From: an uncultured Clostridia bacterium
Lineage (GTDB): Bacteria; Bacillota; Clostridia; UBA1381; UMGS1253
Length of the DNA: 30,570 nt
Direction of reading: 5' to 3'
Assembly: GCA_934456295.1 (NCBI GenBank)
Contig: CAKSHB010000017.1
Coordinates: 1-30,570 of the forward strand
In this document: positions 24,068 through 30,486 of the stretch, one piece after another
How the letters are laid out: every line of letters begins with the position of its first letter
How positions within the stretch are numbered: the stretch's first letter is position 1
Notes under the pieces: model-generated
Databases searched by the model: none
Seen by the model: the letters and a program-made list of their open reading frames with translations, nothing else
What the model was told of the DNA's origin: nothing
Translations under genes and position numbers: made by a program

Positions 24068-24538
24068 ATGGATATTATCGAAAAAATCGTAAGCAATGTT
24101 GAGAAAACAACAAAGGCGGTTGTCAGAAAATCAACAGATGTGGTTGAGATTACGAAGCTGAAAATCGCTATAAGCAATGCGGAAAATGAGGCAGACGGTA
24201 TTATAAACGAAATCGGTCAGCTCGTATATGAGGCGTATAAAAGCGGTGAGGGAAAGCCTGAGCTTGTTGAGGAAAAATGCGAGAAAATCGATGAAATCAG
24301 GAAGGATATTGACACAAAGCGCAATCAGTATGCAAAGCTGCGCAATTTAAAGCGCTGTGCCGAGTGTGAGAATGAAAACGATGCAGATGCGGTTTTCTGC
24401 AACAAATGTGGCGCAAAACTTCCCGAAGTTGAGGCTGATGAGGTTGAGGATATGCCGGGAGGTGCGTCCGAGAGTGAGGTAATTGATGCCGAAGAAGCTG
24501 CCGCCGAAGAAAAGGCTGATACCGGCAGTGAGGAGTAA
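24068..24538 (+). CDS. Coiled-coil zinc-ribbon protein of unknown function
   Basis: A 156-residue soluble protein. Residues 1-95 are helical and charged, likely a coiled coil (MDIIEKIVSNVEKTTKAVV, then a long Lys/Glu-rich stretch). A zinc ribbon follows with C97, C100, C111 and C114 (CAEC, CNKCG), then an acidic, Ala/Glu-rich tail that is probably disordered. I do not recognise a specific function; similar clostridial proteins are annotated only as zinc-ribbon proteins. The ATG at 24068 has GGAGG 8 nt upstream; an ATG at 24062 is too close to that site. It follows xerD by 76 nt and ends at a strong terminator. Confidence 0.8.
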   Translation: MDIIEKIVSNVEKTTKAVVRKSTDVVEITKLKIAISNAENEADGIINEIGQLVYEAYKSGEGKPELVEEKCEKIDEIRKDIDTKRNQYAKLRNLKRCAECENENDADAVFCNKCGAKLPEVEADEVEDMPGGASESEVIDAEEAAAEEKADTGSEE

Positions 24539-24564
24539 TTTTTAAAATAATATTGTAGCGAGTA

Positions 24565-24598
24565 AAAATCCCAAACCGTTTAAGGTTTGGGATTTTTT
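24565..24598. terminator. Bidirectional terminator
   Basis: AAAATCCCAAACC (24565-24577) and GGTTTGGGATTTT (24584-24596), a 13-bp stem with a 6-nt loop and T-rich tails on both strands. It ends the zinc-ribbon gene and the Fe-S cluster operon, whose last stop codon is only a few bases away. Confidence 0.93.
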
Positions 24599-24602
24599 AT
24601 AG

Positions 24603-25553
24603 TTAATGCTTTTCGGGATTTTTAAAATCCTCAATACAATATTGCCATTTTTCACGCTTTCTGAATGGTGTGTTGTATTTTTTCGTAAGCACACCTTTCT
24701 GCTCAAGATGCACATAACATTCCATATCGCACGCCCTGCCGCATATTGAGCACTGATATGCATGCTGTGCCGGAGGATAGAAATAGATTGAGTCAAGTAT
24801 TTTTTCTGCAATATGACGGTCAACCTTTGCCATACCTGAAATTATGTCCATGCGGTCCTTGAAATCGGGGAAGGCATCATATGGCATGAACGGGTTTTTT
24901 GTGCCGTTGGCGCCATTGTAATATACCGCACACTGCCATGGATCAACATCGCCGTTTTCATCTATAGCGCTGCCGGGACATGCCTGCATACACTTTTTGC
25001 AGTTGTCGCACAGATGGGGTTTTACTATATCGCTCGGCTCAATTTCGGCATCTGTCAGCACAAAGCAATAGCGCACCAAAGGACCGTATTCATCTGTCAG
25101 AAGTGCGCCGTGAAAGCCTTTTTCACCAAGCCCGCACTGTATGGCAGCATTCAGAAAATCCATCTGATTTTCAGCTTTCTTATCCCTGTATACAGCGTCA
25201 TATGCCACCTCGGGGTTTGTGCTGTCAGGCTCGCTCATTATCTGCTGGTGGCGTCTTTGCGGCGCTGCCGTGAAACCGCAGCTTTCGATATATGTTGAAA
25301 CCTTCAGCTGCGCCATAGGCATTATCGTTTCCTCCATGTTTTCAACAGCCATGGTTGTGTACTGATAGTATGTTGTGCCTTCTTCGATGCCGCGGAACAT
25401 TCCGCGGAGCAGTCTGAAACCAAAACCGATTACAGTTTTAACATTCGGCATGATTTTAAATATTGCATCGTCCGCGTCAAAGCGGCTTGCGGGAGCAAAG
25501 CCTACGATGTCGGCACATTCTGCCTTTGCGATTTCGATTATCTTGTCTTTCAT
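24603..25553 (-). CDS. Double [4Fe-4S] cluster protein 3, QueG-like
   Basis: A 316-residue cytoplasmic redox protein, last gene of the cluster. The C-terminal half has two [4Fe-4S] motifs: C182, C185, C188 and C192-P, and C268, C271, C275 and C279. The segment before them (QCGLGEKGFHGALLTDEYGPLVRYCFVLTDAEIEP) corresponds to the core of epoxyqueuosine reductase and reductive dehalogenases, families that use cobalamin. The QueG catalytic aspartate context is missing, so tRNA queuosine activity is unlikely. A family motif WQCAVYYNG then NPFM lies between the two clusters, shared by all three paralogues here. The ATG overlaps the stop of the gene upstream by 4 nt (ATGA), implying translational coupling. 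The substrate is unknown. Confidence 0.85.
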   Translation of the reverse strand: MKDKIIEIAKAECADIVGFAPASRFDADDAIFKIMPNVKTVIGFGFRLLRGMFRGIEEGTTYYQYTTMAVENMEETIMPMAQLKVSTYIESCGFTAAPQRRHQQIMSEPDSTNPEVAYDAVYRDKKAENQMDFLNAAIQCGLGEKGFHGALLTDEYGPLVRYCFVLTDAEIEPSDIVKPHLCDNCKKCMQACPGSAIDENGDVDPWQCAVYYNGANGTKNPFMPYDAFPDFKDRMDIISGMAKVDRHIAEKILDSIYFYPPAQHAYQCSICGRACDMECYVHLEQKGVLTKKYNTPFRKREKWQYCIEDFKNPEKH

Positions 25554-26452
25554 AAGCTTTTTACCCCCTTTATGTGCTTATAGCATGCAACATCGCACTT
25601 TCTTCCGCACAGACACGGCGAATAGCCCCACTGTGTATTCGGCAGAAAATTCATTTGTTTGTAAATTCTGCGCGCGCTTTCTGCGTCAAACCTTTTGTTT
25701 CCGTTAATAATGTCCTCACGTTCAGGGTCATCTTTCAGAAAATCATCGGTCATAAACGGATTTGATTTGTGTGCGCCTTTATAATAGACGCTGCATTGCC
25801 ATGTATCCAGCCCGTCTTTGCTTACAGCGCCGCCGGGACATGCTTTTATACATTCGCCGCATTTGTCGCATATGTTTTCACCGAGCGATTTGTCACATTC
25901 AAGCGGTGCGTCGGTGATAATAAAGCAGTAGCGCATAAACGGTCCGTATTCTTTGTTTATGATTTTTCCGTTAAGCCCCATTTCGCCGAGCCCGCATGCT
26001 TTTGCGGCTTTTCCGAAGTCGATTATTACATCGGGGGCAGGTTTGCCCTCCTCAACGGGGTCGGAAACAAGTTCGTATGTGTCCACAACTTCGGGATTGG
26101 TTGTTTTGTCGCCTTTTATGCGAAGGTTTGGGATTGCTTTTTGCAGACATGCGTCATATCCCTCGTTTTCGATTAATGCACCCATTTTAAGAAGAAATAT
26201 TTCTGCCATTTCCTCGTCTATGTATTTAACACCGAGAGTGGTGTATGCATAAAACTGCGACTTTATATCCATTGTGAGATACAGCCCCTTCGGAACTGCA
26301 AAGCCAAAACCTATTATACATTTTGCGGCAGGCAAAATCATTTTCGGATCTTTTTGTATGTCTTCTCCGTCAAACAAATCGAGAGAGCCGATACGGCAAA
26401 CCGATGCGCCCATTTCTGCCGCTTTTTGCTTTATGTATTCGGCGGTGAGCAT
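25550..26452 (-). CDS. Double [4Fe-4S] cluster protein 2, QueG-like
   Basis: A 300-residue paralogue of its two neighbours. Fe-S ligands are C195, C198, C201 and C205-P, then C280, C282, C286 and C290; the second motif has the spacing CLC rather than CxxC. The conserved core reads KACGLGEMGLNGKIINKEYGPFMRYCFIITDAPLE, followed by the shared WQCSVYYKG and NPFM segments. The ATG at 26452 has GGAG 8 nt upstream; the frame open to 26506 adds residues in the spacer. The gap to the upstream gene is 72 nt and has no terminator. Like the others, it has no signal peptide and no membrane segment, so it works in the cytoplasm. Confidence 0.85.
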   Translation of the reverse strand: MLTAEYIKQKAAEMGASVCRIGSLDLFDGEDIQKDPKMILPAAKCIIGFGFAVPKGLYLTMDIKSQFYAYTTLGVKYIDEEMAEIFLLKMGALIENEGYDACLQKAIPNLRIKGDKTTNPEVVDTYELVSDPVEEGKPAPDVIIDFGKAAKACGLGEMGLNGKIINKEYGPFMRYCFIITDAPLECDKSLGENICDKCGECIKACPGGAVSKDGLDTWQCSVYYKGAHKSNPFMTDDFLKDDPEREDIINGNKRFDAESARRIYKQMNFLPNTQWGYSPCLCGRKCDVACYKHIKGVKSL

Positions 26453-26524
26453 GTTTATCACTCCATTCGTATTTATAAATATCTGAAAAATATCCAAAAC
26501 TGTCAAAAACTTTGCCGGCTTATA

Positions 26525-27604
26525 CTATCTGTCAAGCTTCCACGCCTTTTTTGTTCTGAGCGGAGCTTTGAAGCGTCCCTCCATGCAGCCGCCCTTCTTT
26601 TCGAGCATGCTTACACATGCGCGTATACAGCCGCCGCATTTTGCCATATTATATCCGACCCAGCTTGGAAAATATTTTGCCAGAGCGCCGTATACCTTCA
26701 TGATTTCGTGTTCATCGGCAACGTCCGTTATTCCGTTCATAAGGTTAAGGTCGCCGTTTTCGTTTTTGTCCCATACTTCTTTCGGCACAAACGGATTGAA
26801 ATATTTTCCGGCATGTGTATAGAATGCGTAGCAGCGCCACATGTCAATATCGCCCCATTCGCATATTTTGCCGTCAAGGTCAACTCTGACGGTTTTTCCG
26901 GAGTTTATTGCAGGGATGCAGCTTCCGGGACATTCGCGCACACATGCGCCGCACTTTCTGCAAAGCGGTTCGCCGCTGTACATTTCGTCATACTCAAGCT
27001 CTGCGTCCGTAAAAATGAAGGCGACACGCTGCAAAGGACCAAACTCGGGCGTAAGAAGCATTTTGCTCCAGCCTATTTCGCCGAGTCCGCATGCAACCGC
27101 CGCAATTCTAAACTGAAACTGTAAGTCGGGCGGAACGCTGTCCTCACGCGCGGCACGCGTAAACTGAACGCTTCTGTGATGTGCGGTGGAGGTTTTTGCG
27201 TTCTCGTTTACCTCAATCTGCTCCTCGGGCGAAAGTGTGTTTCCGGGAGAACCGTCCATGTCGGAAACGCAGCCTCGGGCGCCTGTGTTTCTGTACAAAA
27301 ACGCCTCATAGCCCTCGTCCTCGATTACTCTGCCGACACGATATAAAACGGCAGGTGCAAAGATTTCGTTTATGCCGCCGTAAGCCATTGACGGGTACTG
27401 ATAAAACTGTGTGCCCTCCTCAATGCCGCGCTGTACGCCGCGCGGGATCCTGAATACAAAGCCGATACAGCTTTTTGCTTCGGGAAAAAGAAACTGCGGA
27501 TTCATCTCGTCCGGTGCGCCGTCGAAACGTGACATCGGAGCTATGCCGCATTTGTCTGCGCCTGCCGCAAGGGCAGCGTCTTTAATCATTTTACTGGTAA
27601 GCAT
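26525..27604 (-). CDS. Double [4Fe-4S] cluster protein 1, QueG-like
   Basis: A 359-residue paralogue, the longest of the three. Fe-S ligands are C215, C218, C221 and C225-P; the second motif is CGGCIRAC (C323, C326, C330) with C340 as a likely fourth ligand. The core CGLGEIGWSKMLLTPEFGPLQRVAFIFTDAELE matches the other two. A polar insert of roughly 40 residues (about 108-160) is unique to this copy, as is a longer spacer between the clusters. The ATG at 27604 has GGAGG 6 nt upstream, and that site is embedded in the last codons of the preceding gene, whose stop is only 1 nt away: tight translational coupling. Confidence 0.85.
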   Translation of the reverse strand: MLTSKMIKDAALAAGADKCGIAPMSRFDGAPDEMNPQFLFPEAKSCIGFVFRIPRGVQRGIEEGTQFYQYPSMAYGGINEIFAPAVLYRVGRVIEDEGYEAFLYRNTGARGCVSDMDGSPGNTLSPEEQIEVNENAKTSTAHHRSVQFTRAAREDSVPPDLQFQFRIAAVACGLGEIGWSKMLLTPEFGPLQRVAFIFTDAELEYDEMYSGEPLCRKCGACVRECPGSCIPAINSGKTVRVDLDGKICEWGDIDMWRCYAFYTHAGKYFNPFVPKEVWDKNENGDLNLMNGITDVADEHEIMKVYGALAKYFPSWVGYNMAKCGGCIRACVSMLEKKGGCMEGRFKAPLRTKKAWKLDR

Positions 27605-27605
27605 T

Positions 27606-28616
27606 TTATACCTCCTCAAGATTTATGAAAGCATTTTCAAATGCGCTGCGGCACATATTGCAGCCACAGCAGTTTTTTGAACAAAACAAATTGAAATTGC
27701 CTAATTTTTTGTTGTCAAGCACATACGGATACAGTCTTGCGCTGTGGTTCGGCTCGAGCAAATCGAGTATATTTCCGGAATATGAGTCGTTTATGTAGCT
27801 TTTCAGTATCATCGACGGGTTTTGGGAAACTCTTGTTGCAAGTTTCATTGATGAGAAATACGGTTCATATAAATGTACGTCCTCGGGACGGATAAAACTT
27901 GTGTCGCGTATGAGAGAAATTCTCTTTTCATGATTTTTCAGATATTCGTGACATATTCCTTCAAACATATACGCATTATCCATGCGTGCAATTTCGCTTT
28001 CGTGCGCAACGAGGTTATCGTGAAAGGTGTGCGCAGAGCAGTTATTAAGGCAGCCGCTGTTTGCGAGTATATACAGCTTCTTTCCGTTTTCATTGCACCA
28101 TGATTTCAAAGAGGAAATGTGCTCGAAATCTCTGTTATATTCACGCTGCAAATAATAGCCGTCAAAATATTCGGAAACATAGTCCATGCCTTCGGCAGTA
28201 CCGATTTTCATGTTTACAGAGGCACGGACCTCAAGCTGCGGAAAATTATTTTTTATAAATTTTGCAATTATGGGAGAGGTTGTCGTTATGCTGCTCAGAG
28301 TATATTTTGATGCAAGATAATCGACACAGTCGCCGACTTTGCCGTAAAAATCGCGCGAAAGACTGTCTGCACCGTAACAATTGCCGTTAAAAAGCAAATT
28401 AAACTTAAGCTGTGCGCCGCTCAGTAAATCAAGGTCGCTTTCTTGCTTTTTTTGTGCCTCCCACTGCGATAATTCGCTTTGGTCGGTCTGCCTGTTGCGC
28501 CCATTTGCAAAATCGCCCCATGAAAAATAGACCTCTTCTATGTGAGGCGCCGCAGAAATTATATCCTCAATAAATGAATTGTCGCGTCTGATCTGATATC
28601 CTACGGAGAATTTCAT
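27606..28616 (-). CDS. Barrel-like cysteine-rich protein, distantly U32-like
   Basis: A 336-residue protein, first gene of the cluster. I do not recognise it with certainty. The pattern (RASVNMKIGTAEGMDYVSEYFDGYY, then KKLYILANSGCLNNC) suggests a TIM-barrel related to the U32/UbiU group, which holds [4Fe-4S] clusters in O2-independent hydroxylations. Cysteines C189, C193 and C222 lie in the middle; the C-terminus has a dense set C312, C316, C317, C319, C322, suggesting one or two metal clusters. The ATG at 28616 has AGGTGA 6 nt upstream. It is divergent from the AraC regulator and coupled to the first QueG-like gene. A cytoplasmic role in a redox pathway with its neighbours is inference. Confidence 0.75.
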   Translation of the reverse strand: MKFSVGYQIRRDNSFIEDIISAAPHIEEVYFSWGDFANGRNRQTDQSELSQWEAQKKQESDLDLLSGAQLKFNLLFNGNCYGADSLSRDFYGKVGDCVDYLASKYTLSSITTTSPIIAKFIKNNFPQLEVRASVNMKIGTAEGMDYVSEYFDGYYLQREYNRDFEHISSLKSWCNENGKKLYILANSGCLNNCSAHTFHDNLVAHESEIARMDNAYMFEGICHEYLKNHEKRISLIRDTSFIRPEDVHLYEPYFSSMKLATRVSQNPSMILKSYINDSYSGNILDLLEPNHSARLYPYVLDNKKLGNFNLFCSKNCCGCNMCRSAFENAFINLEEV

Positions 28617-28638
28617 ATGAATTCACCTGCTTTACATA

Positions 28639-28680
28639 ATAATCAGAAATTTAAAAACATAACTATCCATACTTGATTAT
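28639..28680. repeat. Inverted repeat in the divergent regulatory region
   Basis: ATAATCA (28639-28645) and TGATTAT (28674-28680), 28 bp apart. The right arm overlaps the -35 of the araC-type gene. It could be an operator for autoregulation, although AraC proteins more often use direct repeats. Confidence 0.3.
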
Positions 28681-28701
28681 ATCATTGAAATGTTGTATAA
28701 T
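28673..28701 (+). promoter_or_regulatory. Sigma-A promoter of the AraC-family gene
   Basis: TTGATT (28673-28678) and TATAAT (28696-28701) are separated by 17 bp, about 55 nt before the ATG. By contrast the divergent Fe-S operon has a TATTAT -10 but no good -35, as expected for an activator-dependent promoter. Confidence 0.85.
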
Positions 28702-28757
28702 ACATACACATAACAAACATGTTTTTGCATAAAACAAACTTTTGGCGGAGGAAAGCT

Positions 28758-29606
28758 ATGAGATTTGAAGAGATAAATCCATTTGTGAGATATGCCGGAG
28801 AGATTACTCCTGCGTCCGTTGATTACAGTGTGTGCTCATATGATTCGCGTTTGTTTTATATACTCGGCGGCATGGGGGAAATTGAAACGAACGGCACGCG
28901 TCATGTGCTTGAAAAGGGCGCTCTTGTGCTGTTTTTTGCAGGCACACAATATAGATTTGTTTCGGTAAAAAATTTGCGTATGTATGCGCTTAACTTTGAT
29001 TTTACAAGGCAGAGCGCTGATATAACAAACAGTTTGTCAACGGTCAGAATGGAGGAGTTTGACAGAATATGCCTGACTGAGCAGGTGGCGTTTGATGACT
29101 GCGATTTTGCAGAAAACACATTTGTATCTGAAAACGCTGCAAAATATGAAGACGAAATATCGGCAATTGTCAGAGAGTTTGTAAAAAGAAGAGTGCAATA
29201 CGGGCTTGTGTGCGGCGGAATGATGAAAAGTTTGCTCGGAAAGCTGGCACGGAGCGCAGTTTTTGAGGAGAAGCATACACCGGAAAAGCTTGATACGATA
29301 ATTGAGTATATACAGACGCATTATAAAGAAAATATAACGAATGATGAGCTTGGCAGACTTATAGGATATCACCCGTATTATATCAACAGGCTCATGATGG
29401 CATATACGGGCACAACACTGCGTCATTATGTCATAAACTGCCGTATAAATGAGGCGAAAAGGCTGCTTATGACATCGGAGGTGAGTTTGTCGGAGGTGGC
29501 AGAGAAAAGCGGTTTTAAATCGGCATATTATTTTTCAAGGTGCTTTAAGGAAAAAACGGGATTTTCGCCGGGCAAATTTCGGGCGGCACGGAAGAATATG
29601 GTGTGA
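28758..29606 (+). CDS. AraC-family transcriptional regulator with cupin-like N-terminus
   Basis: A 282-residue regulator. The N-terminal domain (about 20-110) looks like an AraC-type cupin (GEIETNGTRHVLEKGALVLFFAGTQY) that would bind an inducer. The C-terminal domain (about 185-282) has two helix-turn-helix motifs: NDELGRLIGYHPYYINRLMMAYTG and SLSEVAEKSGFKSAYYFSRCFKEKTGFSP, the AraC signature. The ATG at 28758 has GGAGG 6 nt upstream; the open frame to 28719 is leader. It is transcribed away from the Fe-S cluster operon, sharing a 141-nt regulatory region. This arrangement strongly suggests it controls that operon. The ligand is not known. Confidence 0.92.
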   Translation: MRFEEINPFVRYAGEITPASVDYSVCSYDSRLFYILGGMGEIETNGTRHVLEKGALVLFFAGTQYRFVSVKNLRMYALNFDFTRQSADITNSLSTVRMEEFDRICLTEQVAFDDCDFAENTFVSENAAKYEDEISAIVREFVKRRVQYGLVCGGMMKSLLGKLARSAVFEEKHTPEKLDTIIEYIQTHYKENITNDELGRLIGYHPYYINRLMMAYTGTTLRHYVINCRINEAKRLLMTSEVSLSEVAEKSGFKSAYYFSRCFKEKTGFSPGKFRAARKNMV

Positions 29607-29655
29607 TTTTGAAAATACGGAAATGTATGTGCGTACTTGTGCCGGCAAAAAGTGC

Positions 29656-29685
29656 TTGACATATAATGAAATGTTGATGTATAAT
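29656..29685 (+). promoter_or_regulatory. Strong sigma-A promoter, probably for tRNA-Leu
   Basis: Consensus TTGACA (29656-29661) and TATAAT (29680-29685) are separated by 18 bp. The next stable RNA gene is tRNA-Leu about 200 nt downstream; the space between is filled by the four-helix-bundle remnant. I infer that this was the tRNA promoter before the insertion. Confidence 0.7.
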
Positions 29686-29701
29686 AACAATCAGGCTTGG
29701 A

Positions 29702-29883
29702 AATTTGACAATTTAAAATGGAAAGTTGAAAGTGAGCAATTAAATGGAGAATATTATCGAAATTAAAAGCTCTGACTTTGCAGCTAGGATTGTCAATTTG
29801 TATAAGTATTTAATTGATATCAAGAAAGAATATGTTCTTTCAAAGCAATAATTTTCCATTTTCCATTTTCAACTTTCAATTTA
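29702..29883. mobile_element. Insertion remnant with four-helix-bundle fragment and inverted flanks
   Basis: The two flanks carry inverted copies of GAAAGTTGAAA (29721-29731; reverse at 29867-29877) embedded in AT-rich, TTGAAA/ATGGAAA-type low-complexity arms. They enclose a fragment of a four-helix-bundle gene, a cargo known from rRNA intervening sequences and other small insertions. It looks like a deletion derivative, non-autonomous and small. The exact ends and any target duplication could not be defined by eye. Confidence 0.5.
29744..29851 (+). pseudogene. Truncated four-helix-bundle protein (TIGR02436-like)
   Basis: A 35-codon frame begins MENIIEIKSSDFAARIVNLY and ends YVLSKQ-stop. This matches the first third of the approximately 120-residue four-helix-bundle proteins found in 23S rRNA intervening sequences, which normally continue after SKQ with LLRSGTSIGAN. 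Here the reading frame stops and runs directly into the right flanking repeat, so the remainder has been deleted. The ribosome binding site is poor. Not expected to be functional. Family assignment is from recall of the motif. Confidence 0.65.
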
Positions 29884-29889
29884 ATACAT

Positions 29890-29973
29890 GCGCCTGTGGC
29901 GGAATTGGCAGACGCGCCAGACTTAGGATCTGGTGTCCCCGACGTGAAGGTTCAAGTCCTTTCAGGCGCACCA
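29890..29973 (+). tRNA. tRNA-Leu, anticodon TAG
   Basis: The acceptor stem GCGCCTG (29890-29896) pairs with CAGGCGC (29963-29969), followed by A and an encoded CCA end. The anticodon stem CCAGA/TCTGG holds a 7-nt loop CTTAGGA with anticodon TAG, which reads CUN leucine codons. A long variable arm, as expected for tRNA-Leu, is visible before GGTTCAAGTCC of the T-arm. Length 84 nt including CCA. Confidence 0.96.
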
Positions 29974-29977
29974 AATA

Positions 29978-30018
29978 AGAACCGTAATTTTGATACGAAA
30001 TTGCGGTTCTGTTTTTTT
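29978..30018 (+). terminator. Terminator after tRNA-Leu
   Basis: AGAACCGTAATTT (29978-29990) and AAATTGCGGTTCT (29998-30010) form a 13-bp stem with one G-T pair, followed by GTTTTTTT. Confidence 0.93.
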
Positions 30019-30055
30019 GCCCGAAAAGCCTTTAATAATGGGATTTCTACAAAAA

Positions 30056-30141
30056 GAAAAGTTTCGGAGTAATGGATGTTGTGCTAAAATCAGAGCATTT
30101 TCAGCTACTTACTGCTCGGTGCTTTCACTCCGAAACTTTTC
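30056..30141. repeat. 15-bp perfect inverted repeat enclosing 56 nt
   Basis: GAAAAGTTTCGGAGT (30056-30070) and its exact reverse complement (30127-30141) enclose 56 nt, which contains a further stem GAGCA/TGCTC (30093-30097, 30113-30117). No ORF is present. It could be a structured small RNA or a miniature inverted-repeat element. Confidence 0.55.
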
Positions 30142-30146
30142 CTCGA

Positions 30147-30199
30147 AAAATAATGCACCGCTTTTGCCTCTTTTTAGGTCAAAAGCGGTGCATTATTTT
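30147..30199. terminator. 20-bp perfect inverted repeat, bidirectional terminator
   Basis: AAAATAATGCACCGCTTTTG (30147-30166) and its exact reverse complement (30180-30199) with a 13-nt loop. T-rich on both sides. Likely ends the 66-residue gene on the minus strand and any plus-strand transcript of the preceding repeat. Confidence 0.75.
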
Positions 30200-30257
30200 A
30201 TTTGTAGTTTATCCAACTCCTTTTGTGCTGTAACTTTTGTAGATATCCGATCATGAT

Positions 30258-30458
30258 TTATTTAAATAAATCCCAAATACTGAAAGATGTCTTGTTATAA
30301 ACCTTGTTATATGCTGCCTTCTTGGGATTCTTAATCCAACCGGAACCTTTCTTGCCATATCCGGGAAGTAAAGCCTTTTTTACAGCTCGTTTAGCTTTTC
30401 CTGTTGTTCTTGCTTTTAATGCCCTTTTTAACGACGGTGTTCTAACTCCAAACTTCAT
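30258..30458 (-). CDS. Small basic protein, 66 residues, unknown function
   Basis: The product is very basic and glycine-containing (KARTTGKAKRAVKKALLPG, then KNPKKAAYNKVYNK) and ends in a conserved-looking TSFSIWDLFK. I believe similar small proteins occur widely in Firmicutes, sometimes near phage genes, but no function is known to me. High charge suggests binding to nucleic acid or membrane; this is inference. The ATG at 30458 is preceded by AGAGGT 9 nt upstream. It ends before the large 20-bp inverted repeat, its likely terminator. Confidence 0.7.
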   Translation of the reverse strand: MKFGVRTPSLKRALKARTTGKAKRAVKKALLPGYGKKGSGWIKNPKKAAYNKVYNKTSFSIWDLFK

Positions 30459-30486
30459 TTATTCTTACCTCTTTATCTATAATCAG

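Noticed and set aside
24603..27604. Annotation of the three Fe-S proteins as epoxyqueuosine reductase QueG
   Set aside because: The double-cluster core is shared, but the catalytic Asp context and tRNA-binding features of QueG are not visible, and three tandem copies would be unexpected for a tRNA-modifying enzyme.
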